Shown here in pieces: positions 10,283-19,261 of a stretch of 64,000 nt of DNA (the first letter of the stretch is position 1; every line of letters starts with the position of its first letter). This DNA is from Lachancea dasiensis (Eukaryota; Ascomycota; Saccharomycetes; Saccharomycetales; Saccharomycetaceae): the NCBI GenBank assembly GCA_900074725.1, contig LT598456.1:627488-691487 (forward strand), in the 5' to 3' direction. The position numbers and the translations under genes were made by a program. The notes beneath the pieces are model-generated. The model searched no databases, was not told the origin of the DNA, and saw only the letters and a program-made list of their open reading frames with translations.

Positions 10283-11623
10283 ATGAACAAAACGTTCCTT
10301 CAATGGCGTTTGGGCAAGCTTGATAGCTACCAATTCTACGAGAAGATACTCCAAAATGAGATCGACAAGCTCAAAGAGGCCAAAACCGAAGTCTACAACT
10401 ATCGAAAATCTCGTTTGTCCATCGGTGTGACTTCGTTGGCACTGGACTCCACGGGTCAGTTTCTGCTGGCAAGCGGGGAGGACGGAAGTGTGGCATTGTG
10501 GGCGCTGGACGAGTCCTGCAGCGATGGCCAGCTTGTTAATAAGAGGGTTCACTTTGCTCGGGCAGAAACCAGGCCAGCTAAAGAAAAGGTGGACGAGAAA
10601 GAATATCTTTCTCAGAGGCATGTGGTGATGAGACGACCCATATCAGTATCGACTACGAATCATTCTCGATGGGGACAGGGCGCAGGCGCTCCAGGTGGCT
10701 CATCCGGGAAATTTCAAGCCTCTATCGAATCCAGCATTCCTAGAAGAGATCACGACCCACAGGTGGGCTTCCATGCTTACTCTGTCACCAGCGTGAAGTG
10801 GTATTCGTCTGATAATGGGCTTTTTTTTACCGGCAGCAACGACCATAAGGTCAAAATCTGGGACACCAACACTTTCCAGGTAGCGAGTTCGTATGACCTG
10901 GGCCTTCGCGTTGCGCAGTTGGATGCGTGTGCAGATCTTGTTGCCGTAGCCACAGAGGACTCTCATCCGCGACTACTCGACCTAAGGTCCATGAGCGCTA
11001 CCATTAGCCTTGGAGTCAAGCGGACCGATATGCGTGAGGGAATAAACACTGCCAAGTTCTCCCGGCACGATACCAATTCGGCTACAGCTCCCTTATTGCT
11101 CGCAACCGGTGATAACGCAGGCAACGTCCGCGTGTGGGATCTGCGTATGAGCAATCAAGCGCTGTGTGATTTGACGGAACCGGACACAATGGCCAAAGCG
11201 CACGCCCGGTGCTGCAATGACATATGCTGGGATCCAAACGGCTCGCTGGAGCTGGTAACGACCGGAAACGACGGCAAATGCAAGATGTGGGCACTGCATA
11301 ACTCCCAATCTCGCCTTATCCGTCAGCTGGGTGCCACGGATGTGATGGCCAATCGGTTTCGTCGCCGCACATCACACTATTTGATGTGGGAAGGTCCATA
11401 TGTGTTCTGCAACAGCGACCACGGTGAGATTCTCGTCTATCAAAGTAGTAATGGGCGCCAGTGGCACTCATTTCAATACCCGCTGAGTGGGAGTCGCGAC
11501 CGCTTAATAACTCCTCGTTTCCAAAGTATGGTGATGCAAACGGGACTCGCCAATTCAATTGGCGTAAGGCTTGTCTTCGGGACGGACAACACTCACGGGA
11601 AAATAGTTCAATACAAAGTGTAG
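10283..11623 (+). CDS. RAD28: WD40 protein Rad28, Cockayne syndrome A (CSA/ERCC8) homologue
   Basis: WD-repeat protein related to human CSA, which works in transcription-coupled repair. Repeats end in typical dipeptides: GSVALWAL, HKVKIWDT, GNVRVWDL and GKCKMWAL. The first ATG is 10283 (MNKTFLQWRLGKLDSYQFYE), giving 446 aa (S. cerevisiae 506); the same frame is open slightly upstream but without an ATG. The gene lies between MIX14 and REG1, as YDR030C does in S. cerevisiae. Confidence 0.9.
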   Translation: MNKTFLQWRLGKLDSYQFYEKILQNEIDKLKEAKTEVYNYRKSRLSIGVTSLALDSTGQFLLASGEDGSVALWALDESCSDGQLVNKRVHFARAETRPAKEKVDEKEYLSQRHVVMRRPISVSTTNHSRWGQGAGAPGGSSGKFQASIESSIPRRDHDPQVGFHAYSVTSVKWYSSDNGLFFTGSNDHKVKIWDTNTFQVASSYDLGLRVAQLDACADLVAVATEDSHPRLLDLRSMSATISLGVKRTDMREGINTAKFSRHDTNSATAPLLLATGDNAGNVRVWDLRMSNQALCDLTEPDTMAKAHARCCNDICWDPNGSLELVTTGNDGKCKMWALHNSQSRLIRQLGATDVMANRFRRRTSHYLMWEGPYVFCNSDHGEILVYQSSNGRQWHSFQYPLSGSRDRLITPRFQSMVMQTGLANSIGVRLVFGTDNTHGKIVQYKV

Positions 11624-12064
11624 AATCAGTCAAAAGCAGCACCCAGTTGGTATACCATGCCGTGACAATGGCCTTGCAACTGACACTGTCGCCCGCCAGC
11701 GTCATCTACCCGAACATCTGCCCGGTGAAGTCCTCTGACTTGAGAACTAGCTCGAAAACCAAGTCGAAAGTCTTCTGAGAACATCACGTCTCACGTGTGT
11801 GTTATATAGCCTCTTTATAACAATGATTGCTGCCCCTTTGCATGTTCAATTTGTACTGTACAGGATCATCAGCGCAAGAGGTATTTACGAAGTTGGTACT
11901 AGACCAGGGTTTGCAGGTCTTGAGCGTCTCACAACACCTGTATTAGTGCGAGCGGCAGATATATATTTTACCCAGACGCAAAGAGCTTTTCGTGGGGTGA
12001 AAACTAATAGAAAGCTGGATTGCACGCTAATAGAAACGAGTACAGAACGGGCAAAACGATAGAG
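11624..12064. other. RAD28-REG1 intergenic region with a 79-codon upstream ORF
   Basis: This serves as the REG1 promoter and leader. A 79-codon open frame begins at ATG 11823 and stops at 12060-12062, two bases before the REG1 ATG. The product (MIAAPLHVQFVLYR...) resembles nothing I know. Confidence 0.5.
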
Positions 12065-12067
12065 ATG
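12060..12067 (+). promoter_or_regulatory. Upstream-ORF stop abutting the REG1 start (TAGAGATG)
   Basis: The stop of the 79-codon upstream frame (ATG 11823) and the REG1 ATG are separated by two bases. This matters only if transcription starts upstream of 11823. Confidence 0.35.
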
Positions 12068-14779
12068 TCGGGCAACCTGGCTGATTATTTTGGTGGCACG
12101 AAAGAAAGGTCAGATAATGCAAGTAGCCGCAGTCGTGAGATGGTTGACGACGACGACGACATGGGACCGTCGGTGTCGATGGCGGTGGAGGCTGAAGACG
12201 ACGAACATTTCAAGCGCTCCACTTTTAATCTTAAGCGGACACGGTCGATGGGGCTGTTAGATGGCAATTCTGGTACGTCTCTGCCCTCGCTGCGAGGGTC
12301 AGGCTCCGGGTCAGATATGGTCAGTGGGTCAGAAAGTCCCGAGGAGGATTACAATGGTTCGCCGTCGATTCCTTCGGAGTCAACATCCCCTCCTGTTCCT
12401 GAAACCGATAGCTATTTAGTTCCTCACGATGATAACGATTTAATGCACGAACCAAAACGGCATGTGGACTACTTGTCCCACCAGTGGAAGGAGTCTGAAA
12501 TATCCCAGTCCTGGAAGTACATTATTCTCAAGAAGAAGAAGCAAAACGAAGACCTCGTCAACGCCGCCCGACTCGAGAATGCCTCTTGGCGTACATGGGC
12601 CAAGGCGCGGAACAATTTGCGCACTGTGAGCCCAGAGGTGGTGAATTGGTCAAAGGATTCCGACGTTACGTGGTTGTACGGACCAGTTGTGCGCCAAACG
12701 GCCAACGAGCAAGAAGGAGGCTCAGAAGAGGAGTATGGGTATGGCTCTGACGATGAAACTTCCAAGAGACTCACGACTATTAAGTCTAAAAAAAGTCGTG
12801 GCCAGCAGGAACCCAAACCAATCTTGAAGAAGAGAACGGTCTCGGAGATCATCAAGGAAAACTCGCTATGGAAACTGAATGTGGCAAGACAACACAGGAA
12901 AAATCTATCCAGCACGCAGGCCATGATGGACGGATACGGTAACCATTTAGACGCAGCAAGCGACTACGATGCTTTGGCTGCGAAGGTAAACGCACAGTAT
13001 TTTTCCTCACAGCCTCTACCCCCATCCCAAGCTCCGCCTGCTGAAGAACAGTACGAAAATGCTGATCAGTCCTCGGTGCTCTCTCAGCAACAGGACCTTA
13101 ATTCACAGCATGCCCCTTATGTTCCCTCTGAGGAGAATATATTTATGGACTCTACACAACCATCTGCTAGACAATCCCCTGCTCCTCTGTTAGAGTCTAT
13201 TTTAACTTCTCCTAGTAAGAGAAGCCCTAAAGGTGACTTTGAGCAAAAGGATAGACACATCCACTTCAATGATCGAGTCGAACAATGTATGGCCCTTGCC
13301 ATTCGGTCTGACGATGACGATGATGACCATGATTATGATGACGTGGAAGATGATTCTGAGGACGAATTTGGTCCACAGCGGTCTTCTCACCTTGAATATT
13401 CCAAAGGACAAACAGGATTTACCGGTACTAATTACGACGACAACGACGAACAATCTCTGGGGTCAGATTACGACCAAGAACTTAATACTTCATCATCCGA
13501 GGAAGACGCGGGTCTTTTCATAAATGCTCGTTTTTCCAGAAAACCGGACGGGCTTCAAACTTCTGGAGATCAGGCAACAGTGGGCGCAGAAAGCATTAGT
13601 TCCAAGAACTCAATACCCCCCATTATAAAGCTTCTGCCCGCGACGACTTTGAACTACGGGTCCGACGAAGAAGATTTTGGCGATGATGACGATAATTACG
13701 GCAGCAATGCGGTATCACACAACGTGAACACTTTCAGAGGTTACGATTACATGTACGACTACAATTCGGTGTACACTGGAGATACTTCCAGCTTCATGGC
13801 CGTTAACAATTGCGATATGATTGACGTTCCAGAGGGTTTGCAAACACCAATCGAAGATCATGCTCCTCAGCCTATGATTCTGGACCAAGATGACGATGAA
13901 ACGCAACTGCCGAGCGAATCAAGCTCTAGGGAGGCATTCACCCTGGATAGTGATAGTGACTCCTATGGGCCCAATGGGGACTCTCAGTTCATCGAGGATA
14001 CTCAAGTTAAAGGGAGTGAAGACGAGGCTGACAATCTGGATGATCTGCCTGACCTCAAACGCTCTTCATCCTTAGCTTCCTCGCACGCAACCTCTCTGCA
14101 AAACTTGAGAAGTTCAACCCCCGTTATTCCTCAAACTCATAGCTTTATCACCGGAAAACCGCTCCGACCAATTGAGCATTCGGGTGATGGCTCGCATTTT
14201 CAACTAAACACCAATGACCCCATATCCACTAAGCCTCGTAACAAGTTCTCGTTTGTATCCGATTCGGAGTCAGAGTCTAACTCGGATGAGGACATGACTC
14301 ACGAAAATGGTGGAATAAAAAGCCTAAATCAGGAGGGGGATGAAAATCAACATTGGAGAGACATCGCGCCTGATTCTTCGAAAGCTACTGTCAACCCGGA
14401 GATGCCAGTTTACGGGGATCCCGCTCTTGGCACTGCCGTTTCACCGATTTCAAAATCACAAGGTCATGGGTTACCTAGTGGTTCTTTGACAAGCATGGTG
14501 GGCTCGTCAGGTGATTTTCGAACCTCGCTTTCGGATGTGGCTATTTCTGGCTACATATCACCGCGCAACGACTCCATGCAGTCAATGGTGGCCAAGGAGA
14601 AAATGGTAGATCATAGCAAATCTCCAGCAGATGTAGAAAACATGAATAAACATCTTCAAGATTGGCACCTAGATCCTAATGGAGAAAAGGCGGATGGTGT
14701 TCAATCCGAAAATGTTCAAAAGATGATGGCTTCTGCTCGTGAGATCGCGAATAAATACCTACATTCCTGGAAGAAATAG
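12065..14779 (+). CDS. REG1: Reg1, regulatory subunit of protein phosphatase 1 (Glc7) in glucose repression
   Basis: Targets Glc7 to Snf1 and so keeps glucose repression on. The conserved block HQWKESEISQSWKYIILKKK is followed by NASWRTWAKARNN and VNWSKDSDVTWLYGP. The PP1-docking RVxF-type motif is HIHFNDRVEQC near residue 405, and ILKKRTVSEII lies upstream of it. The N-terminus MSGNLADYFGG fixes the start at 12065 (904 aa; S. cerevisiae 1014). Long acidic DDDDDHDYDD-type tracts follow. It is the single counterpart of the REG1/REG2 pair (YDR028C/YBR050C). Confidence 0.95.
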   Translation: MSGNLADYFGGTKERSDNASSRSREMVDDDDDMGPSVSMAVEAEDDEHFKRSTFNLKRTRSMGLLDGNSGTSLPSLRGSGSGSDMVSGSESPEEDYNGSPSIPSESTSPPVPETDSYLVPHDDNDLMHEPKRHVDYLSHQWKESEISQSWKYIILKKKKQNEDLVNAARLENASWRTWAKARNNLRTVSPEVVNWSKDSDVTWLYGPVVRQTANEQEGGSEEEYGYGSDDETSKRLTTIKSKKSRGQQEPKPILKKRTVSEIIKENSLWKLNVARQHRKNLSSTQAMMDGYGNHLDAASDYDALAAKVNAQYFSSQPLPPSQAPPAEEQYENADQSSVLSQQQDLNSQHAPYVPSEENIFMDSTQPSARQSPAPLLESILTSPSKRSPKGDFEQKDRHIHFNDRVEQCMALAIRSDDDDDDHDYDDVEDDSEDEFGPQRSSHLEYSKGQTGFTGTNYDDNDEQSLGSDYDQELNTSSSEEDAGLFINARFSRKPDGLQTSGDQATVGAESISSKNSIPPIIKLLPATTLNYGSDEEDFGDDDDNYGSNAVSHNVNTFRGYDYMYDYNSVYTGDTSSFMAVNNCDMIDVPEGLQTPIEDHAPQPMILDQDDDETQLPSESSSREAFTLDSDSDSYGPNGDSQFIEDTQVKGSEDEADNLDDLPDLKRSSSLASSHATSLQNLRSSTPVIPQTHSFITGKPLRPIEHSGDGSHFQLNTNDPISTKPRNKFSFVSDSESESNSDEDMTHENGGIKSLNQEGDENQHWRDIAPDSSKATVNPEMPVYGDPALGTAVSPISKSQGHGLPSGSLTSMVGSSGDFRTSLSDVAISGYISPRNDSMQSMVAKEKMVDHSKSPADVENMNKHLQDWHLDPNGEKADGVQSENVQKMMASAREIANKYLHSWKK

Positions 14780-15714
14780 ACCCCAGGGATTGGTAAGTAC
14801 ATCGTTAAAGTACATTCCGAGTAGCATAGACAATCGAAGCATCTGGATTATTTTACAAAATAAATTACATAATGAACAATCCATACTACAACATACATCA
14901 TTCAATTGAGTTCAACATCATAGATCAGTGATCAATGACCTGAGAGTAAATGAGAGACGTTGATCGCCGTTTATCGTCGTGGGACCTTGTGATGTGTGGC
15001 CGTGACCTGGCTTTGATAAAGATCAATGAGACTAAGCGAGGCTGATTAGAAAGAATTGAGACTGGATTAGTGCACAATAAAATAGCATCAGTTGGCCTCA
15101 GACACAATGGTTTTGAAAGTGATAAAACATTTCTGATCGTTCAGTTTATTCACCTTTGAATATACTACAAGTATAGAATGGCAGGCAACTAGCTAAGCTG
15201 TGATCCCTGTTTCATTAAAATGTGTTGGTAATCCTTGCGTTGGTCTTACGCATCAAGCTTATGACGGACTCTGAATACAGTTGCCTCCAGACTTCAAATG
15301 TTCTGACCATAGAGCTGCTAGGTTTTCTCGTCTATAAACTTCTTCAGAAAACTGACTGGCCAGTCCTGTGCGCAGGTGATCCGTACACTTCCTGATTCCG
15401 CCAACTCCGAGGAACATTACGTTGTCCGTGCACTCTTGAACGGTCCGTCGTCGGGTTTACGCTTTAGAAAATAAAGAAAATTCCTTCTCTGAGAACGACC
15501 ATAATTGCAGTGGGCTTTTGGACTGCTAAAACCTTCTTCACCGCTGTCGCTGTCGCTACTTGAAGTCGCTGATCCAACCTCGGCTTACGTATCGCGTGAT
15601 ATTTTGAAGTAATTCTACACTCGTATATGTAGCTCTAAATAAATGAAGGTCTATTTATGACAGAAAAGGTGATGTTGACGACAGCTACGTCCGACTAAAA
15701 CATAGGGAAAGGTC
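14780..15714. other. REG1-VPS54 intergenic region
   Basis: About 0.9 kb without a convincing gene. The one clear signal is an Abf1-type site near the VPS54 end. A six-codon upstream ORF starts at about 15642. Confidence 0.55.
15588..15600 (+). promoter_or_regulatory. Abf1-type binding site upstream of VPS54
   Basis: The sequence CGTATCGCGTGAT fits the reverse Abf1 consensus CGTN5RYGAY exactly and lies about 115 bp before the VPS54 ATG, a usual position for this general regulatory factor. Confidence 0.55.
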
Positions 15715-18408
15715 ATGCTCAAAGGCTCTTCGCCTTTGAAAGGGGAATCAAGTTTTTCCGTGGATCAAACCCCTCCTTCTCTCAAAATTCCGAATTTCGC
15801 ACGTCAAGATGCGGAGTGCAGTCCAAGTCCGTTCTTGGATGAATCCCCTTCTTTGAATGACGATCTAATGAGCGTCAACAGTAGCATTAACAAGACAGAC
15901 CGCCTTAGATACTTGTCTGGTAGAATAAGTGCTGAAAGTGCATCTGTGAGGCAAAGTTTCGAATCCACTTCAGTATGGGGTAGGCAAAGTAAGCTGTACG
16001 CCCCTGGAGCTGATATACATAGCGGGAGCGAGGAATATTCACCCCTGGGCAATAATTCAGTTTATGAGCTGGTCATGAATACTCGCCGAAGAAACTGGTT
16101 GAAACGACCCACTATTGATGACATCCCACCAATTATTCTGAGCAAAAACGAATTACCAGCGACTTGGCGCGAGGATACCGAAAAATACACCGGTAATATC
16201 AAATCCGAACACAAGCAGTTTGAATACCACAATAACCTGGAAGCTGTGAAGGGGCTAAACAGGCTCCGATTTGAAGAATTGGGAAAGGAAGTGAGCCGCC
16301 AGTCTAGCCAAGAGGAACTTGGCGAAAATGAAGACTTCAAACCGCGACAAGATGGAATGCCAACAGGTATACCGAAGTTTTACTTTGATGAAAATTTTAA
16401 GTTGGACGATTCAAGAGCCTTCCGCAAGATTATAGACGATCTGGATTTTCAAATCGAAGATCTATATTCAGAGTCGAAGGAGGACAGAAATGCGACATAT
16501 CAAAATTTGAAGGAACGGCTTACGGACTACCTTGATGACATTGAATACTTGCTCGTCATTGAAATCTCGAAGTCTTCAAACAGCTTTTTCTATGCCCTAG
16601 AGGATGTTGACAAAATAGATTCGAAGGCTGCTGATACCATTGAAAAGCTAGCTGCTGTGTCGCAAGGGCTGTTGGAAGTTGATCGTGACTGGTTTCAAGC
16701 TCAAATAAAGCTGCTGCAAAAAAAGATCAAGAGGAAAAACATCGAGAAACTGGAGCAAGGTCTATTACAGGCAAAACTTGTCACAGAACTTGTCGCAGAA
16801 TGCAAAAATCTTTTCAAAGATGGGAATCATGCCAAGTGTTTAGAGCTGGTGAATCATGTCAATAATCTTCTGAAAGGTGATGATAACCACGATGAGGATA
16901 TACAAGAGATGACAAAGAAGTGGCCCTACAAGCTTTCAAACCTATGGTCAACACCCGCCTTTGCTAATATTGTAGAAGAGTTGACTGGCATGTGTGTTGA
17001 AATAGCTGGTGCTTATTCATTAGATTTCAGTGAGATATTGTTACAAGAAATCAGATTAAGTTATACCCCGGAAACTGAACTCTCTGCGTACGCATTTTCT
17101 CAGCAGCGGCTTAATGATAGCGACCAAGATGCTGCTTTGGCGGCAAGTGTTAAAGATATAACAAAAAAATTACTTCAGTGCGGCGGGGTAGCAAGTGCAT
17201 TTCAGCATTATAACGAAAGGTTTTTGGTTGAATTAAAAAACATCATAAAGGATTTTCTACCAAAAGAGTCCCAAATCGATATGGAAAGTGCAGATAGGAC
17301 AGCAGACTCCAAGAATATTGGAAACGGGTCGAAATTATCCAGGCTAATACGAGCTCAAACACCTTCAGACTTCCAAGAAATGCTGATAAAGATTTTTGTG
17401 CGCGAAACAGAAGCATTGCGGAGACTGTCAAGACATCAAAAAGTACTTTTGGACGTGGCATTAAGTCACTTCACCGGGAATGTTAACGGGAAGGTAGCGG
17501 ATCCTGAAATGATAATGCAACTAGATATTAATCCGGCCATCCATGAAGGTGTTCGAACTGTGCAGCTGCGAATGGGTAAGATCATTGCAGTGCGGCGGGA
17601 CTTGACTGCAAAACTTAGATATGATCATTTTCTGCAGTTATGCAGTGTCTGCTTTTGGTTTGATCGCAAATGCGAAGATATAACCGGCGAACTTTTGACG
17701 AAGTACTTGCGTGACGTTCTCACGATGCAAATTAAGACTTTTTGCGCCACGCTAAACTCTCAAAATGCCGTCAATATTCGCACCGCAGTAGAAAAAGAGA
17801 GCTGGACCCCATCTATTGTCGAAGCCCACGTACAGAGAGACGTGAATGATGTGGTTTCATCCGTACACATAACGCCAGCGAGTTGGGTTGCAATTATGGA
17901 CCTCGGAAGCGAAACTCCGGGCACAGGCGATTCTGTAGACATACCCGTGAATGAGGAAACTCTAGGGAGTCCGTCTCGTGGCCACAGAAAGTCTGTTGTC
18001 GTCAATGACAAAACCTTCGTGGCGAGCGGTGCACTTCTAGAGGTGATTGGAGTAATAAAATCGATGCTAGTGCTGTCAGTGAACCTTCCAAGCTCCTTCC
18101 TGGCCACTTTTGAGAAGAACTGTTATGATTTGATGTTGTACTTCAATTCGCGTGCTATGGCATCCGTTTCGACGGGTGCTGACAACACACCCTCCCTCAA
18201 GAGTGGGAAAAATCTCAGCATCCTCGGAGAATCTCTTGACTGCTTGACGGAATTTGCAACATTGATTCAAATGTTCTACCAACGTTTAAGCAGCATCCAC
18301 AGGGATTTTGAGGCAATAACGCCAGAAACGTATATGCAACTAATGAAGGTTTTCCAGACGTCGTCAGATAAATTATACCAAGCACACGCACCACCGCCAC
18401 CAGTGTGA
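15715..18408 (+). CDS. VPS54: Vps54, GARP tethering complex subunit
   Basis: Component of the Golgi-associated retrograde protein complex (Vps51-54), which tethers endosome-derived vesicles at the late Golgi. The 897-aa product (S. cerevisiae 889) has a low-complexity N-terminus, a central helical segment with coiled-coil character (WFQAQIKLLQKKIKRKNIEKL near residue 325) and the family C-terminal half including LRYDHFLQLCSVCFWFDRKC. It sits between REG1 and REB1 as YDR027C does. The start at 15715 is the first ATG in frame. Confidence 0.92.
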   Translation: MLKGSSPLKGESSFSVDQTPPSLKIPNFARQDAECSPSPFLDESPSLNDDLMSVNSSINKTDRLRYLSGRISAESASVRQSFESTSVWGRQSKLYAPGADIHSGSEEYSPLGNNSVYELVMNTRRRNWLKRPTIDDIPPIILSKNELPATWREDTEKYTGNIKSEHKQFEYHNNLEAVKGLNRLRFEELGKEVSRQSSQEELGENEDFKPRQDGMPTGIPKFYFDENFKLDDSRAFRKIIDDLDFQIEDLYSESKEDRNATYQNLKERLTDYLDDIEYLLVIEISKSSNSFFYALEDVDKIDSKAADTIEKLAAVSQGLLEVDRDWFQAQIKLLQKKIKRKNIEKLEQGLLQAKLVTELVAECKNLFKDGNHAKCLELVNHVNNLLKGDDNHDEDIQEMTKKWPYKLSNLWSTPAFANIVEELTGMCVEIAGAYSLDFSEILLQEIRLSYTPETELSAYAFSQQRLNDSDQDAALAASVKDITKKLLQCGGVASAFQHYNERFLVELKNIIKDFLPKESQIDMESADRTADSKNIGNGSKLSRLIRAQTPSDFQEMLIKIFVRETEALRRLSRHQKVLLDVALSHFTGNVNGKVADPEMIMQLDINPAIHEGVRTVQLRMGKIIAVRRDLTAKLRYDHFLQLCSVCFWFDRKCEDITGELLTKYLRDVLTMQIKTFCATLNSQNAVNIRTAVEKESWTPSIVEAHVQRDVNDVVSSVHITPASWVAIMDLGSETPGTGDSVDIPVNEETLGSPSRGHRKSVVVNDKTFVASGALLEVIGVIKSMLVLSVNLPSSFLATFEKNCYDLMLYFNSRAMASVSTGADNTPSLKSGKNLSILGESLDCLTEFATLIQMFYQRLSSIHRDFEAITPETYMQLMKVFQTSSDKLYQAHAPPPPV

Positions 18409-19261
18409 AATATATTATAATATACAGGTGAATTAAGCGAGCAAAGCCAATGAATGTCGTGTGTAATGGTTAGACCTCAAAGCTGCGACATTGAGCTGAT
18501 GTAGTGATATGCCCTATTCGATCCCTTTCCACGAAACCCGGGGCGGGAAAAAGTGTCAGATACGGAGAAGCAAGTAAATGAACTCTTGCCACTCTTTTAG
18601 CCGCCATACACCGAAACCAAAAACTAATTGAAAAGCCAGATATTATTATAAAGTTACAGGTTGTAGCACCCTCCAAAATACATTTCGATTTCGGTCCAGT
18701 AACCCACTGTCAGCTAGTCGCAAGGTGTCTATTACAGGATGACCAGTGGTTATGTTTCCCTCCTCCCCCGTGTACTATGATTCATTGACCCCGTGATCAT
18801 GGTCGATGTTACCCTACTTTACGATGCTTTTGTACGAGTGGTTGATGTCGTTGGATACGAAGAGAGGTGAACGTCCAAGTATGATGGTACAACAATAATT
18901 CTCCCGTCAAGAGATTCCGGAACTATCCAATCAAGCGAAATCTGTCTTCAGCTGTGCCAGGTTTTTGCCGGACCCCGCGTTACGACCCACAGTTTCACTG
19001 GCCAAGATACGAAGAGCTGCGTTCTCCGTTCCCCAGTTCTCTATTACTAAACCGTCGCTACTCTCCGTGATCGCTTACCCTGAGACAAAAGCCTGAAACG
19101 CTGCTACTACCGGGTAAAATCTGCGAAAACCGTGTGTGAACATAACTGGCGACAGAGACAGGGTCCTCCCGGGCACTGACGTTATTACCCTGAAGAAAGT
19201 TGCAGAACCGTTGGGCGCACGCAGAGATAGAATTTGTCAAGGCTGAATATAAACAGCCAGG
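18409..19261. other. VPS54-REB1 intergenic region (REB1 promoter)
   Basis: About 0.85 kb with no gene seen. The 190 bp nearest REB1 contain one perfect and two near-perfect Reb1 sites, listed separately. Confidence 0.6.
19111..19117 (+). promoter_or_regulatory. Reb1 site (CGGGTAA) in the REB1 promoter
   Basis: CGGGTAA is the reverse complement of the Reb1 core TTACCCG. Two one-mismatch copies (TTACCCT) lie at 19075-19081 and 19185-19191. All three are within 190 bp of the REB1 ATG, which suggests autoregulation. Confidence 0.6.
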
